Shown here: positions 35,201 to 50,200 of the stretch, in pieces | Layout of the letters: the number at the start of each line of letters is the position of its first letter | How positions within the stretch are numbered: position 1 is the first letter of the stretch | DNA from: Lunularia cruciata | Taxonomy: Eukaryota > Streptophyta > Marchantiopsida > Lunulariales > Lunulariaceae | Length of the DNA stretch: 64,000 nt | Direction of reading: 5' to 3' | Assembly (NCBI GenBank): GCA_948567375.1 | Contig: OX419755.1 | Location: 46,518,291-46,582,290, forward strand | Notes under the pieces: generated by a model | The model's database searches: none | Told to the model about the DNA's origin: nothing | The model's input: the letters and a program-made list of their open reading frames with translations, nothing else | Position numbers and translations under genes: made by a program

Positions 35201-38200
35201 CCATTCTGGGAACAGGTTATCCAGAACTCATGAAATGTAAATGATCGGTAAGCAAGATGTACATGATTCACAATGCTAGAATAGTGAGAGATCCATAAGG
35301 TAGAATGCATTGAATATAACTTGAAGCAAAGGCATAATTGAAACAAATTGAGAATAACATATGGCTAACAGACTAGTAAACCACCCTGAAATCCAGAACT
35401 CTATGCAAACTATTGTGCGAAATAGGAAACGCTATGTAAAAGACTGCTAATAAGCAGTGCATGAACGATAAAAATAAAAAACGTGGGCTGGAGTCGGGTA
35501 GGAACACTGTATACACAAGAGGTCGAACCCATGAATCAGGCAAAGAGCGAAGGAAAAATAATAGGGAGGGAATTAGCTGGGGAATGGAGGAGTGGAACAA
35601 TGCAAGAGCTATAGGATGGTGTGGCTGCAGAAACCTGTCGAAGTGTAACAGGGTAACTAGAGCAAAGCGAAATAGGACAGGATATAAAGTATATCACAAC
35701 AAGCGATAAAACAACATATATCTAAAGGACTAGTAAACAACTTGAAATCGATAACAGCTTTTTCAAGCAAATTCGAGAAATATAAAATATTGTGTAATTG
35801 ACCACCAGTAAGCAGTGCATGAACGAAGAAAATTAAACTGTAGGCTGAAGTCGGATAGGAACACGATAGACACTGGAGGTCGCAAGCCAGGAATGAACCA
35901 TGAAGCAGACAAAAATGGAGTTAAAAATAATAGGAGGGAATTAGCTGGGAAGGGGAGGAGTGGAACAATGCAGCAGCTTAGTGGATGGTGCTTCTGCAGA
36001 GGACATATTGAAGTGTAACCGTGTACTGAGAGCCGAGAGCGAAGCGAAAGAGGACAGGATATATAGGTATACGAGGAGCATGAGAGCAGAAGCCGTCTGG
36101 GAACGGGTTATCCAGAACTCATGAAAAGCAAATGATCAATAAGCAAGATGTACATGATTCACAATGCTAGAATAGTGATAAATCCATACATAAGGTAGAA
36201 TGCATCAAATGTAAGCTGAAGCAAAGGCATAATTGAAACCAATTGAGAATAACATATGGCTAACGGGAGAGTAAACAACATGAAATCGAGAACATCTATC
36301 CAAACGACTGCGAGAAATAGGAAACGTTATGCAATAGACCGCCAGTAAGGAGTGTGTGAATGATGAAAATAAAACACGTGGGCTGGAGTCAGGTAGGAAC
36401 ACTGTAGACGCGAGAGGTCTAACCACAAATCAGGCAAAGAGTGAAAGAAAAATAATAGGGAGGAAATTAGCTGGGGAATGGAATGGAGGAGTGGAACAAT
36501 GCGAGACCTATTGAGTGGTGTGGCTGCAGAGACATGTCGAAGTGTAGCAGGGTAACAGGGTAACGAGAGCGCAGCGAAAGAGGACAGGATATAAAGTATA
36601 TCTCAACAGGCGCTATGGACGCTTGAGTCCTGAGACACTAAACAGCAAAGGGAAGCAGAAGGCAGCCATAGTAAACCTCCATGAAAACACCTGCGACTTC
36701 ATCAGTGTCTCACACAGTGCCGAAGTAGCTGAGCAATTGTCAATACCCCTCATATAGTTTATAAGATATATAGGTATATGAGGGCCGTTCTGGGAACAGG
36801 TTATCCAGAACTCATGAAATGTAAATGATTGGTAAGCAAGATGTACATGGTTCACAATGCTAGAATAGTGATAAATCCATAGCGTAGAATGCATCGAATG
36901 TAACCTGAAGCAAGGCATAATTGAAACAAATTGAGAATAACATATTGCTAATGGACTAGTAAACAAACGTGAAATCGAGAACATCTATGCAAACGACTGC
37001 GGGAAATAGGAAGCGTCATGTAATAGACTGCCAGTAAGCAGTGCCTGAACTATAAAAATTAAAAACGTGAGCTGGAGTCGGGTAGGAACACTGTAAACAC
37101 AAGAGGTCAAACCAGGAATCAGGCAAAGAGCGAAGGAAAAATAATAGGGAAGGAATCTGCTGAGGAATGGAGGAGTGGAACACTGCGGGAGCTATTGGAT
37201 GGTGTGGCTGCATAAACCTGTCAAAGTGTAACCAGGTAACGAGAGTGAAGCTAAATAGGACAGGATATAAAGTATATTGCAACAAGCGCTAAGGACGCTT
37301 GAATCCTGGGATGCTAAACAGTAAAGGGAAGCAGAAGGCGCCATAGTAAACCTCCACGAAAACACCTACGACTTCATCAGTGCCTCACGCAGTGCCGAAG
37401 TAGCTGAGCAATTGTCAGTAACCCTCGTACCGAGTTTCTGCTCGAAAACTCATGAGTGCCAAGGCAAACTCTGTCTCTCCCCTAAAGTGCCACTCATAAG
37501 TAGTGGGAATGTCGAAAATACAGAAGAACCTCAATGGAAGTGTGGAAAGAAAAGGCAATCAGTGCAGTGCAGGCACAAAGATAAGCACAGGAGTCCCGGC
37601 CACATAATTGCAGGCAGGAAAGAAAAGACTCCACATGAGTAAGAGGAGGGAAAAATCGAGACATACCTGATGGATCCCTGAAACCACAATATTCATTAGT
37701 AGAGAGAAAATCCAGGACACATCAATGAGAAATTGTCAATCAGAGGTTCGTTAGTGATAAGAGAGAGGAGCAAGAAACATCAGCGCTGCACAGGAAGGGA
37801 CGGGTCAACTCAAACAGGAAAAGCAAAAGGGAAGTGTAAGAAGGAAAGAACAGAGAAGCAAGGAAAAGCCGGAAAGGGCAAAGCAAAGAGGCAAAATCTG
37901 CCTTGGATGAAGTGAAGAACAAGGTGAGCCCCTGTGCCCATAAGCAAACCATCGAAGACCACATGGAAGGAAACCAAAATAGTGGTAGACATTATCCATA
38001 TAAGTTCGGAAGTCAAGTAAAACTCTCCTATAACAGTATGGTATACAAGCCTATGGGAAAAACTATATATCCTATATAGGATATATATTGGTATCTGAGA
38101 ACAGAAGCTGTTCCCAGAACGGGTTATCCAAAACTCATGAAGTGCAAATGATCGATAAGCAATATATACATTAATCACAATGCTAGAGTAGTGTTGAAGC

Positions 38201-41200
38201 ACTAAGGTAGAATGCATCGAATGTAACCTCCAGCAAAAGCATAATTGAAACAAAGTGAGTATAACTGATGGCCAACAGACTAGTAAAGAACATTAAATCG
38301 AGAGCATCTATGCAAACGATCGAGGAATAGGAAACGTGATGTAAGAGGCCGCCAGTAAGCAGTGTGTGAACAATGATGAAGAACCCGCCAGTACGCCATG
38401 TGTGAACAAATATAAAGAACGTGGGCTGGAGTCAGGTAGGAACACTGTAGGTGTAAGAGGGCGAAGCAGGAAGCAATCAAAGAGCAAAGGAAGGGAAAAT
38501 ACTATGGAGGAAATTAGTTGGGGAATGGAGGAGTGGAACAAAACAAGAGGTCTCAGATGATGTGGCTACAGAAATGGGTCGATGTGTGAAAGGGGAACGA
38601 GAGCGAAGCGTAAGAGGACAGGATATAAATAATATCACAACCAGCGCTATGGACGCTGGAGTCCTGAGACGCTACACAGCGAAGGGAAGCAGAAGGCGGC
38701 CATAGTGAACCTCCACGAAAACACCTGCGACTTCATCAGTGTCGAAGTAGCTGAGCAGCGCAAGTACCCCTCGTACCGAGTTTCTGCTCAAAAACTCTTG
38801 AGTGCCAAGGCAAACTTGGTTGCTCCCCTAAAGTGCAGCTCACAAGTAGTGAGAAACAAGAAGCATCAGCGCAAGAAACATCATCGCAAGAAAACTCAGC
38901 GCTACCCTGGAAGGGACGAGCGGCGCAAAAAACCTCAATGCTACACAAGAAAGGACTAGGCATGTCAAGCGGGAGAAACCAAGGCGAACAGAGAAGCAAG
39001 GAAGAGCACTGAAAAGAAATTAGTGCATCCCGTGAAAGGGCAAACCATGGAGGCAAATTCAGCCTCATGTTAAGTGAAGGACCAGGTGGGCCACATGTCC
39101 ATAAGCAGAGGCCACGTGTCCATAAGCCTTCCATGAAAATCCATATGGCAGAAAAAATCCCAAATAGTGGTATTCAGTATATATAAAACACTTCAGGCGT
39201 CAAGATGGTATACAAGTCTAAGGGAAAAACTACCGGTGGGCTCGAAAATGAGCTCCCTACCTTGCAGAAAGAACAGATGTTCTCAAATCTCTATAGATAC
39301 TAAGCCCATGATAACCATGGATATTTTATATTTTTTGTAAGACAGCGAAATTTTTTCTGGATCAGGTGAAGAGGGTAATTTTCGGAGACAAAGCTATCTA
39401 TAAGTTTCTTACAAGCTAAAAAGGTATGACTTTTTGGTATTACATACCATCTATCTAACACACTCTGATTTTATAATCCCTAATTTACAATTGGAGGAAA
39501 TATCAAAAAGAACATGAGGGAGCGAGATTGTCTTGATGTGAGCAAAGTGAGGCAGCTCTTTCTTATCATAGATAGAGACAAAGATGTTGAATTCTTCATG
39601 TGTAATGCGACAGTCAAGATAATCACAGTGACTGCCAACATAAGTTCGGACTATAACTCACAGGAAAGTCTAGGATATATTCCACCACCTCTGGCAGCAT
39701 CATCCTTATACATGAAATTTGTAAAATGATGAAGTCCCGAGCCTACCACAAGAAGATCGTCGACATATCTGCAAACTTGGGACAGGTAGTGCAACAGGGC
39801 AACATCATTGACATCCAGTAATCTGCATATGAAATCAAGTTCATAAGTGAAGAGGTATAGGTTAGCCACAAAGACAGCACAAGGTGTCCCCATAGGAATC
39901 CCAATCTCTTGACGGAAGAGCTGATTCCCGAAAGTGATGTAGCGGTTATCAAAAAGGAATAGCATCCAACATATAAGCAATTCCGCATCAACAGCCATTA
40001 ATTTAAGGTGTTTTGCTGATTGAGAGATATTGTTTCTGTTTTTAAGCCATCTATATTTGAAGTTAAGTGTAGAGGTCTCTACAAGTAACACAGTCTCCCG
40101 ATTCAGAGTGAACCTGTAATGGAAAATACATGTGAGAGTAGACAGCCTTGTTTTGAGATCATGGAGGTGGATCTTTGTATAAAGGGTGGTGAAATCAAAA
40201 CTCTGAAAGAGAACTTTCTCCAGGGTGGCATGAGTCTGCTGCGAACCAGAGGCTGGGGGAGTAGAGGATCTTGTCTTGCATAATCTTTGCACCATCTCAA
40301 GTAAAACTGGAACTCCAGAAGAGTCGTCCAAGATCCAGCTAGAGTCGACCAACAGCCCCACACGTAAGAATTCATTCCTCCAGAGGTCGTTTGCACAAGG
40401 TAGCAGTGCTTTGAAGAAGGAGCTGACCCAGCGAGAAAGTTCAGATAATGAAGTAGAGTATCCTGCAGCAATGACCCTAGGAACAACAGGAAACTTATGG
40501 AATTTCCAAGCACAGCACAAGTAGGGGAGTTTCTCAGAATCCTTGGAAGTGTGAAATCCCTGAGAAGTATTGAAACTGTGGTGAGAAAGTAAGAGCTGGG
40601 TTTGAGGAATCAGTGAGGGTTTATAAGGAACTGAAGGAGAATGAAGCTCATTAAGTAAAGTCTGAATGTAAAATTGTCTACAAACAAATACAAACCTGTT
40701 AGGACACTTGTCCATATAAGTAATAATGAATTGGGACTTGAAATGAGTAAGAAGCTATAGGATATATATAGGTATATGATATAGGATATATATATGATAT
40801 CGCAACAAGCGCCATGGACTTTGAGTCCTGGAATGCTAAACCAATAAGGGAAGCAGAAGGTGGCTTTAAGCTTAGGGTAAATTTGATAAATACTCTTGTA
40901 GTTTTAATTATTTTGAAACATACCCATGTAAGTTTCGAATAATTATAAATATAGTCTCGGTTCCTGTAGGATGCACTTTCTTTTTGGTATGATGCACCTG
41001 TAAGGCAAACATTCGTGTATGTGTTAAGGGTTATGGAACGTGGTTTATGATTATGAGATTCCCCCGAGGTCAAGGCCCCAAACTGGTCTGCTATCAATGT
41101 CCATTGACAGGGAGAGAGAGGTTCTGGAGTGAAAGCCATCGTGGAACTCCCGTAAGCTCCACATTCCAGAGACATGAGCTCCTGCTGACGGAGTCACACG

Positions 41201-44200
41201 AATTTGGTCCCACGAATAGTATGGACAAAGCGGAGGATAAAGCCGAGGCTGGGTGCATCAGAATTGCAATCTCCAGCGAGCAGTTGAACCTCCCTAAACC
41301 TCCATGAAAGCACATACGACTTCATCAGTGCCGAAGTAGCTGAGAACGTGTCAGTACTCCTCTCGTTTCTGCTCGAAAACTCCTGAGTGCCAAGGCAAAC
41401 TCTGTTGCTCCCTCTAAGTGCCGCTCAGGAGTAGTGAGAATGTTGAGGGAAGAACAGGCTGAAAATGTGTCATCCAGAAATGTAGCATCTATCATAAAAT
41501 GCTAGCTTGTGGAAAGAAGAAGCAAGCAGAAGTGTAGGCAAATGAGTAATCGCAGAAGTCTCAGCCGCATAGCTCAGAACCAGGCAAGAAAGAAATGAAT
41601 CAACATGAGTAATAGGAGGAAAGGAATCCAGACATACCTGATGGATCCCTGAAATCACAAACATCAGTTAGTAGAGATAAATCCAGGACACAGCAAAGTG
41701 AAATTGTCAAACAAAGGTTAGTTGGTGTGTTAGTAATTCGAGAGGGGAGAAAGAACTATCATCGGTGCATGCAAAGGGGCGAGCGTACTCAAACAGGCAA
41801 AGCAAAGGTGAAGAGTAAGAAGGAAAGAACATAGAAACAAGGAAAAGCATGAAAGGACATAGAGCACAGTAGTAAAGAGCAAAGAAAAGTGGCAATATCT
41901 GCCACGGATGAAGTGACGGACAAGGTGGGCTCACGTGTCAATAAGCAAACATTCAATGACCACATGCCAGAAAACCATATTTCAATTAAAATAGTGGTAG
42001 ACTGTATATTGGTATACGAGAACAGAAGCCGTTTCCAGAACGGGTTATCCAGAACTCATGAAGTGCAAATGATCGATAAGCAATATATACATTAATCACA
42101 ATGCTAGAGTAGTGTTAAAGCTCTAAGGTAGAATGCATCGAATGTAACCTCCAGCAAAAGCATAATTGAAACAAAGTGAGTATAACTGATGGCCAACAGA
42201 CTAGTAAAGAACATTAAATCGAGAGCATCTATGCAAACGATAGCGAGGGTTAGAAAACCATGATGTAAGAGGCCGCCAGTAAGCAGTGCGTGGACAACGA
42301 TGAAAAACCCACCAGTAAGCCGTGCATGAACAAATATAAAGAACATGGGCTGGAGTCGGGTAGAACACTGTAGGCATGAGAGGGCTAAGCAGGAAGCAAC
42401 CAAAGAGCGAAGGAAGTGAAAATACTATGAAGGGAATTAGTTGGGGAATGGAGGAGTGGAACAAAACAAGAGGTCTCAGATGATGTGGCTACAGAAATGG
42501 ATCGATGTGTAAAGGGGAACGAGAGCGAAATGTAAGAGGACAGGATATGAATAATATCACAACCAGTGCTATGGACGCTGGAGTCCTGAGACGCTAAACA
42601 GCTAAGGGAAGCAGAAGGCGGCCATAGTGAACCTCCACGGAAACACCTGCGACTTCATCCGTGCCTCACGCAGTGCCGAAGTAGCTGAGCAGTTGCCAGT
42701 ACCCCTTGTACCGAGTTTCTGCTCTTTAGAGCAGAAACTCATAAGTGCCAAGGCATACTCAGTTGCTCCCCTAAAGTGTCACTCACAAGTAGTGGGAAAC
42801 AAGAAGCATCAGCGCAAGAAACATCATCGCAAGAAAACTCAGCGCTGCACGGGAAGGGACAAGCGGGGAGCAAAAAACCTCAATGCTACACAAGAAAGGA
42901 CTAGGCATGTCAAGCGGGAGAAAACAAGGCGAACAGAGAAGCAAGTAAGAGCACTGAAAAGAAATTAGGGCATCTCACGAAAGGGCAAACCATGAGGCAG
43001 ATGCAGCCTCGAGTTAAGTGAAGGACCAGGTGGGCCACGTGTCCATAAGCAGAGGCCACGATCCATATGGCAGAAAAAATCCCAAATAGTGGGATTCAGT
43101 ATATATAAAACACTTCAGGAGTCAAGATGATATACAAGTATAAGGGAAAAACTGGTAGACTATATATACAAGTCCAGAAGTCAAGTAGAACTCCAGTACT
43201 AACTTCAAGGTTTGCAGGCCTATAGGAGATATTGGATATAGGTATATGAGAGCAGAAGCCGTTCTGCGAACTGGTGATCCAGAACTCATGAAATGCAAAT
43301 GATGGGTAACCAAGATGTACTTTATGCACAATGCTAGAATAGTGATAAATCCAGAAAGTAGAATGCATCAAACATAACCTGAAGCAAAGGCATAATTGCA
43401 ACAAATTGAGAATATCTAAAGGACTAGTAGACAACTTGAAATCTATAACGGCTATGCAAACGAATGTGAGAAAAATAAAACAATATGTAATTGACCACCA
43501 GTAAGCAGTGCATAATGATGAAAATTAAAACGTAGACTGGAGTCGGGTAGGAACACTGTAGACCCTGGAGGTCGAACCATGAATTAGGCAAAGAGCGAAG
43601 GAAAAATAATAGGGAGTGAATTAGCTGGGGAATGGAGGAGTGGAACAATGCGAGAGCTTATGGATGGTGCTGCTGCAGAGACATATCGAAGTGTAACAGG
43701 GTATCGAGAGCGAAGCAAAAGAGGACAGGATATAAAGTATATTGCAACAAGCGCTATGGACGCATGAGTCCTGTGACACTAAACAGCAGAGGGAAGCAGA
43801 AGCCGGCTATAGTAAACCTCCACAAAAACACATCCGACTTCATCAATCCCTCATGCAGTGCCGAAGTAGCTGAGCAAGTGTTAGTACCCTCGTACCGAGT
43901 TCCTGCTCGAAAATTCACGAGTATATCGCAGCAAACGCTTTGGACGCCTGAGTCCTGAGAAACTAAAACAGCTGAGGGAAGCAGAAGGCGACCATAGTAA
44001 GCCTCCAGGAAAACACATGCAACTTCATCAGTGCCTCACGCAGTGCCGAAGTATTTGAGCAAGTGTCAGTACCCCTCGTACCAAGTTCTGTTTGAAAGCT
44101 CATGAGTGCCAAGGCATATTGTAAGTACTGGATTTGAGGATATTCGCAGATCAGAGCAGATATGAGGATACGCTATATACTGGATATTGGTAGATGAGAG

Positions 44201-47200
44201 CAGAAGCCATTCTAGGAATGGGTGATCCAGAACTCATTAAGTACATATGAACGGTAACCAAGTTATGCTCAATGGTCAATGTGAGATGTGAGAATAGTGA
44301 GAAATCCTGGATGAATATATTGGTATATGAGAGCAAAAGCCGTTCTGGGAACGGGTCATCCAGAACTCATGAAATGCAAATGATTGATAAGCAATATGTA
44401 CATGATTCACAATGCTAGAGTAGTGTTAAAGCCCTAAGGTAGAATGCATCGAATGTAACCTGAATGTAACCTGGATGAATATATAGGTATACGAGAATGT
44501 AACCTGGATGAATATATATTGGCATATGACAGCAGAAGCCGTTCTGGGAACGGGTTCTCCAGAACTCATGAAGTGCGCATATTTGATAAACAACATGTAC
44601 TTGAATCACAATGCTAGAGTAGTATTAAAGCTTTAATGTAAAATGCATCAAAAGTAACCTGCAGCAAAGGCATAAGTGCAAGAAATTGAGAATACCGTAC
44701 TGCCAATGGACAGTAAAGAACGTGAAATAGAGAGCAGCAATGCCAACGTGAGCATGGGATAGAAAGCTTGATGTAAGAATATATACTGGATATGAGGATA
44801 TGAGAGCAGAAACCTGGATGAATATATACAGGATATGAGGATAGGAGAGCAGAAACCGTTCAAGGAAATGTAAGTAAGTGTTCGAATGTAAGTACTGGAT
44901 ATAGGGAAATGATGACAGAAGCCGTTCGAGGAACAGGAGATCCAGCACTCACTGAATGCAAATGAGATGCATGATATGGAATGCAGACAAAAAATGTGCT
45001 GGTCTAAACTAGTATAAAACCTCGAGGAGGAATGGGAGATCCAGAACTCACTGAATGCAAATGAGATGCATGATATGGAATGCATACAAAAAATGTGTTT
45101 GTCGAAACTAGTATAAAACCGGGAATTAGTGGATATCACAGCATGCTCTATGAACACATGAGTCCTAAAACACTGAACACTGAAGGAAGCAGACAGGCTA
45201 TCATAGTAAGCCTTCACGAAAGCACTAACAACTTCATCAGTGCCTAACACAGTGCTGAGCAGCTGGGCGAATGCCAGTAACGAGTTTCTGTTCAAAAGCT
45301 CTGGTCTACAACATATATAGGTATATGAGAGCAGAAGCCATTCTGGGAACATGTTATCCAGAACTCATGAAATGCAAATGATGGGTAAGCAAGATGTACA
45401 TGATTCACAATGCTAGAATAGTGATAAATCCATAAGGTAGAATGCATCGAATGTAACCAGAAGCAAAGGCATAAATGAAACCAATTGAGAATAACATGTG
45501 GCTAACGGACTAGTAAACAAACGAGAAATCGAGAACATCTATGCAAACAACTGCTAGAAATAGGAACCGTTATGTAATAGACCGCCAGTAAGCAGTGCGT
45601 GAACAATAAAAATGAAAAACGTGTGCTGGAGTCAGGTAGGAACACTGTAGACGTGAGAGGTCGAACCAGGAATCAGGCAAAGAGCAAAGGAAAAATATTA
45701 GGGAGGAAATTAGCTAGGGAATGGAGGAGAGGAAAAATGTGAGAACTATTGGATGGTGTGGCTGCAGAGACATGCCGAAGTGTAACAGGTAACAAGAGCG
45801 AGGCGAAATAGGACAGGATATAAAGTATATCGCAACAAGCACTATGGATGCAAAACAGCAAAGGGAGGCAGAAGGCAGCCATAGTAAACCTCCACGAAAA
45901 CACCTGCACCTTCATCAGTGCCTCGTGCAGTGCCAAAGTAGCTGAGCAATTGTCAGTACCCCTCGTACCAAGTTTCTGCTCGAAAACTCATGAGTGCCAA
46001 GGCAAACTTGGTTGCTCCCCTCAAGTGCCGCTCATAAGTAGTGAGAATGTCTAAAAAACAGACAAACAGAAATGGTCTACTACATATTTGAGAAATGGGC
46101 AAAGAAGCCATTTGAAGAAAGGGGGATCCAGAATCATTAATTATGGAACCGATAACGTGCATATGAAATGCATGCATGACCGTATGCAAATCAGAATGAA
46201 TTGAATCTGAGCAAATGGAATGTAAGTGAATCTCACAATACAAAGATAAGCGCAAGCAAGGACGCAATTGATACATTTCATAAGTAGCACCTGCAGAGAA
46301 CTAGTATACATCATGGAATAAGAACCAAGACACCACAGATCTGAAATTTCAGGCAGAGGAGGATAATCAAACAGAGAAACATCGAACAAGGACGAAAAGA
46401 CAGTTTTAGTTGAGGATGGGTGGAGTGGAGCAAAGTGGGAGAGGAGTGGATGGTGTCTTGGCTGTGTTGGAGCGAAGCATGAGAGGACTTGATTGTGTAT
46501 ATCGCAGCATGCTCTATGAATGCATGATCCTAAAACACTGAACACTGAAGGACACAGACAGGCAGTCAGAGTAACACTTCACGAAAGCATTAATTACTTC
46601 GTCAGTGCCTAACGCAGTGCCCAAGTAGCTGGGCGAATGCCAGTACCCCTCGTACCGATTTTCTGTTGAAAAGCTCAAATAGATATTTGTGTGATAGGCT
46701 ACAGAACCCGTTACAACCCGGTTGCATACCCACATCTGACAGGACTGACTCTGGCATATGATGGTAACCCGGTATAGGTCAGCATATCTATCAATTACAA
46801 TACGCAAATAAAACAAAATAAAAGTGCTGAGTTTCAAAAGGGGAAAACCTGGGAAAAGACTGTCTCTGCCATAAGATATTCATACCGAAAGGGCACTGGA
46901 AGCCCCACCATGTATGCAGCACACTCCTTACGACTGAATACCAACAATGATGACAATTAGCGGGAAACTGGTGCCGTTGTGACAATGGTGGATAAGCGCT
47001 CTTGCATCCATTCCTAGATAAGTCAGGATAAAGAGTATTTACTTAAAGATAAGTTACAGGAACTAGGCGAATAAAACACCGTCATTTCTTCCTAAAGCTG
47101 AGAAATTATGAGAGCTGATACATGGAGATCGGGTCGTTCTATTTACCAGCCATTCAGAAAGAAAAGAACATCCTGCAGATACTCCTCCACTACGAATCGA

Positions 47201-50200
47201 TCAATCGGGGACATCGTCTGTATTCAGGAGCAGAAGATGGGAGCCAGTTGTAAGACTATGTTTTGATCAACATACTAAAGAGCTCTTTATCAAAATCTGC
47301 TCTGTGATACTTGAGGATATGCACCGTTAGCTACACACTCCCCTTACGCATAGTCCGGGAACCACCACCAATGCATGGTGCTGACTGACACAATATCTGC
47401 ATAGCAACTTCTTAGTTCCTCGTTCCTGGAAGCTGAACTTTTATCACTGTTCTATGAACCTCTCCAGGAACAGCAGAAGGGAAAGCAGACACGTTTCTCT
47501 AGCTAGCAAAAGGAATAACGAAGCCCATTAATATGACGCATAGAAGAAATGAGAAATGAGAATATCAAGAAGCGACTGTTATCAATGATGTAAGCCAAGG
47601 TATATATACTTGAGAAAGAGCGGCAAGTTGAGGGAATTATCTGCAGAATCTGATCTACAGAGATTGCTCTGATGAATTTGGTTACTATCCATTGCTAATT
47701 TGTGACTCAACATGGCGGGAAGAATCAACAAATACAAATTGAGAAAAACATCATACCTCATCGGTTTTGGCAGCTGGAAATATACGAAGCCGCCCAACCC
47801 TGCGAGGATAAAGGAGTTCAGCTTCCTCTCTCTTCTTGCCCATGATGACATCTGTGGCATTAGATGGAAGCTTTGGTGCATCTGGGCAGGTCAGCTGGCC
47901 AAACTCATGGCTTGGACCTGTTACCAACCGGGATTCGAAGGCCAAATGTGGTCTAGGAACTATAAAGAACACACAAGTACTGTCAGAAGCCAATACTGAC
48001 GTTGTGCACTTCTACGAATTCTTTTCCAATATAGAGGCCTACAACTAGTAATTCGAAAATGTTTTGGTGCCTTAATCTGAGATAGCTTGACTAATCTGGG
48101 GCTACTAGTATTCTCTAGAGTTGTACATGCCAGAGATGTCCAGAAAATAAATCTATTTAGCTCAGAAGTTCTAGTCAACGTCTCAAACACTTTTGGTGTT
48201 ACACGTGAGTGTAGTTGCCCAAAGATCCTGGTAACAGTCAACCAAAAGATAGATAACGAACAACCTCGACTGACTGTTTTAACCTTGTCAAAAATAGTCA
48301 CCCTCAAGAACATCTAGATGCATTTTAGAACAAAAACCAAGAACAAGGGACCTCACCACTCTCAACTTTCCAAGCATTTTCCATCAAGGTCTGGATTCTC
48401 GACCATAAATCTTCCAGGAAATCCTGCAAAGAAAATAGAAATACATGTCAACCATTGAACGACCTTCTCAGTCCAAGTATGCAATCCACACACTTGTTAT
48501 AACATACATGAACATGAATGGACAAACCAAAGACAAGATACAATATGTTAATTTTAATTGATCTCTAGTTTAGTGAATTCTCTTGTTTTTATGGTTTTGT
48601 TAGATTTCTCTAGAGCTCTGCCATCTGCTTAGGGTTAAGTGAGGTTATGCAAAGCAGCCTCCTAGGTTTGCTTCTGTGTATATATAGGTATATGAGAGCA
48701 GAAGCTATTCTGGGAACGGGTTATCCAGAACTCATGAAATGCAAAGGATTGATGCGCAAAATGTACATGATTCACAATGCTAGAATAGTGATAAAGCCCT
48801 AAGGTAGAATGCATCGAATGTAACCTGCAGCAAAGGCATAATTGAAAGAAATTGAGAATAACATATGTCTACCGAACTAGTAAACAATGTGAAATCTAGA
48901 ACATCCATGCGAACAACTGTAATAGGAAACGTTATGTAAATTGAATGCCAGTAAGCAGTGCGTGAACGTTAAAGATGAAAAACGTGAGGTGGAGTCGAGT
49001 AGGAACACTATAGACTTGAGAGGTCAAGCCAGGAATCAGTCAAAGAGCAAAGGAAAAATACTAGGGAGGGAATTAGCTGGGAAATGGAGGAGTGGAGCAA
49101 TGCGAGAGCTATTGGATGGTGTGGCTGCAGAAACGGGTCTAAATGTAACAGGGTAACGAGAGCGAAGCGAAAGAGGACAGGATATAAAGTATATCGCAAC
49201 AAGTGCTATGGACGCTTGAGTCCTGAAACACTAAACAGCAAAGGGAAGCTTCTGTGTATATATGAGTGTTTTCTGAACTTGTTTGAGTTAGTTTTTCTAC
49301 AACACCAACACCAACACCAACACCAACACATTTCCCAACACCAAGACCTTGCATTTCCTGAAGTCCTGAGCTTCTTAACATCATAACAAGTGTGTTCTAC
49401 TACTTCAGTGTTGGGTATTATTGATGCTGCGTTAGTGAACTTCTGTGTGTTGTCTTTGAGAACTGTAGAGCAGAGAGAGGTCTAGTATTGCTGAGTGCAA
49501 TCAGTGGTGTCTTCTCTGGTGAGACCAGAAGAAGCTGAGTGCTAGTGATGTCTGATACATCAGAGGTTAGAATGACTGGCAGACCTTCTACTTCAAAGAG
49601 CAGAAACAATAATTCTCATCACAAGAAGTACGAGCAGTCTAGGCAGTTCATTCTGTCAAATATTTACTGCTTCGCTATTAAAATCTATCTGTTGAGTTAA
49701 TGAATGCAGAACCGCTAAGTACAACACGGTTCTATACTCCCGTAGGCCTGGACAAGATATGACACTGTCATCTAGCTATGAAAAGTAAAATCCGACATAG
49801 CTGTCATTAACACAAAGTGAATGTCCTGTTACCTCTGTATACTGATAAATAACCTGTTATATTGTACTGAGTTATAGGATACAGAACCTATTATAAACAA
49901 CCCGGTTCCATACCCACGTCTGACCGGACTTGACTCTTGACATTTGACACTAACATAGTAAAAACCTTCATTGTTGTGAGTTACATAGAGACGTTAGCAT
50001 GGATATGACTAGACAGGGTTTAGTACCAAGTAACTTCCATGATCATCTTAGCCTATAGTGGTGTAAAACATATGTACCTGCAGGTAAGGGTTAGTGCAAG
50101 AAAGTGTAACCTTAAGAATAGCGGCGGTGTGCATCACCACAACGTTATATGAGTAACGGAATCAGAAGCCATTCTCAGAACGGGGGAATCATCCCAGTGT

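Larger units (their letters stand above)
33589..46848 (-). other. CBP80 intron 11 (13.3 kb), packed with repeats
   Basis: Lies between exon 11 (ending TVFSQ) and exon 12 (LLLLPAPPFK). It holds a Penelope-like RT (39240-40730) and many copies of one repeat. Cores with (T)CCAGAACTCATGAA occur near 35221, 36112, 36805, 38121, 42049, 43279, 44226, 44360, 44559 and 45358. Copies differ in length, and several carry the companion block 'gtaacgagagcgaagcg'. All cores lie in the same orientation. No conserved exon of CBP80 is missing here. Confidence 0.85.
48545..49680 (+). mobile_element. LTR-type element fragment, second copy, split by a repeat insertion
   Basis: The sequences 48545-48685 and 49248-49620 together are collinear with the reverse complement of 26660-27130. 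The interruption 48686-49247 is one copy of the dispersed repeat. The right part includes a short CAACAC microsatellite (49300-49330). It also has a coding-like stretch beginning at 49548 (MSDTSEVRMTGRPSTSKSRN). Confidence 0.6.

Noticed and set aside
44341..44370. TTCTGGGAA in the repeat core as a transcription factor site (heat-shock or STAT-like)
   Set aside because: Heat-shock elements need a 2-base gap between the half sites, here it is 3. STAT sites are an animal feature. The inverted repeat itself is the safer statement.
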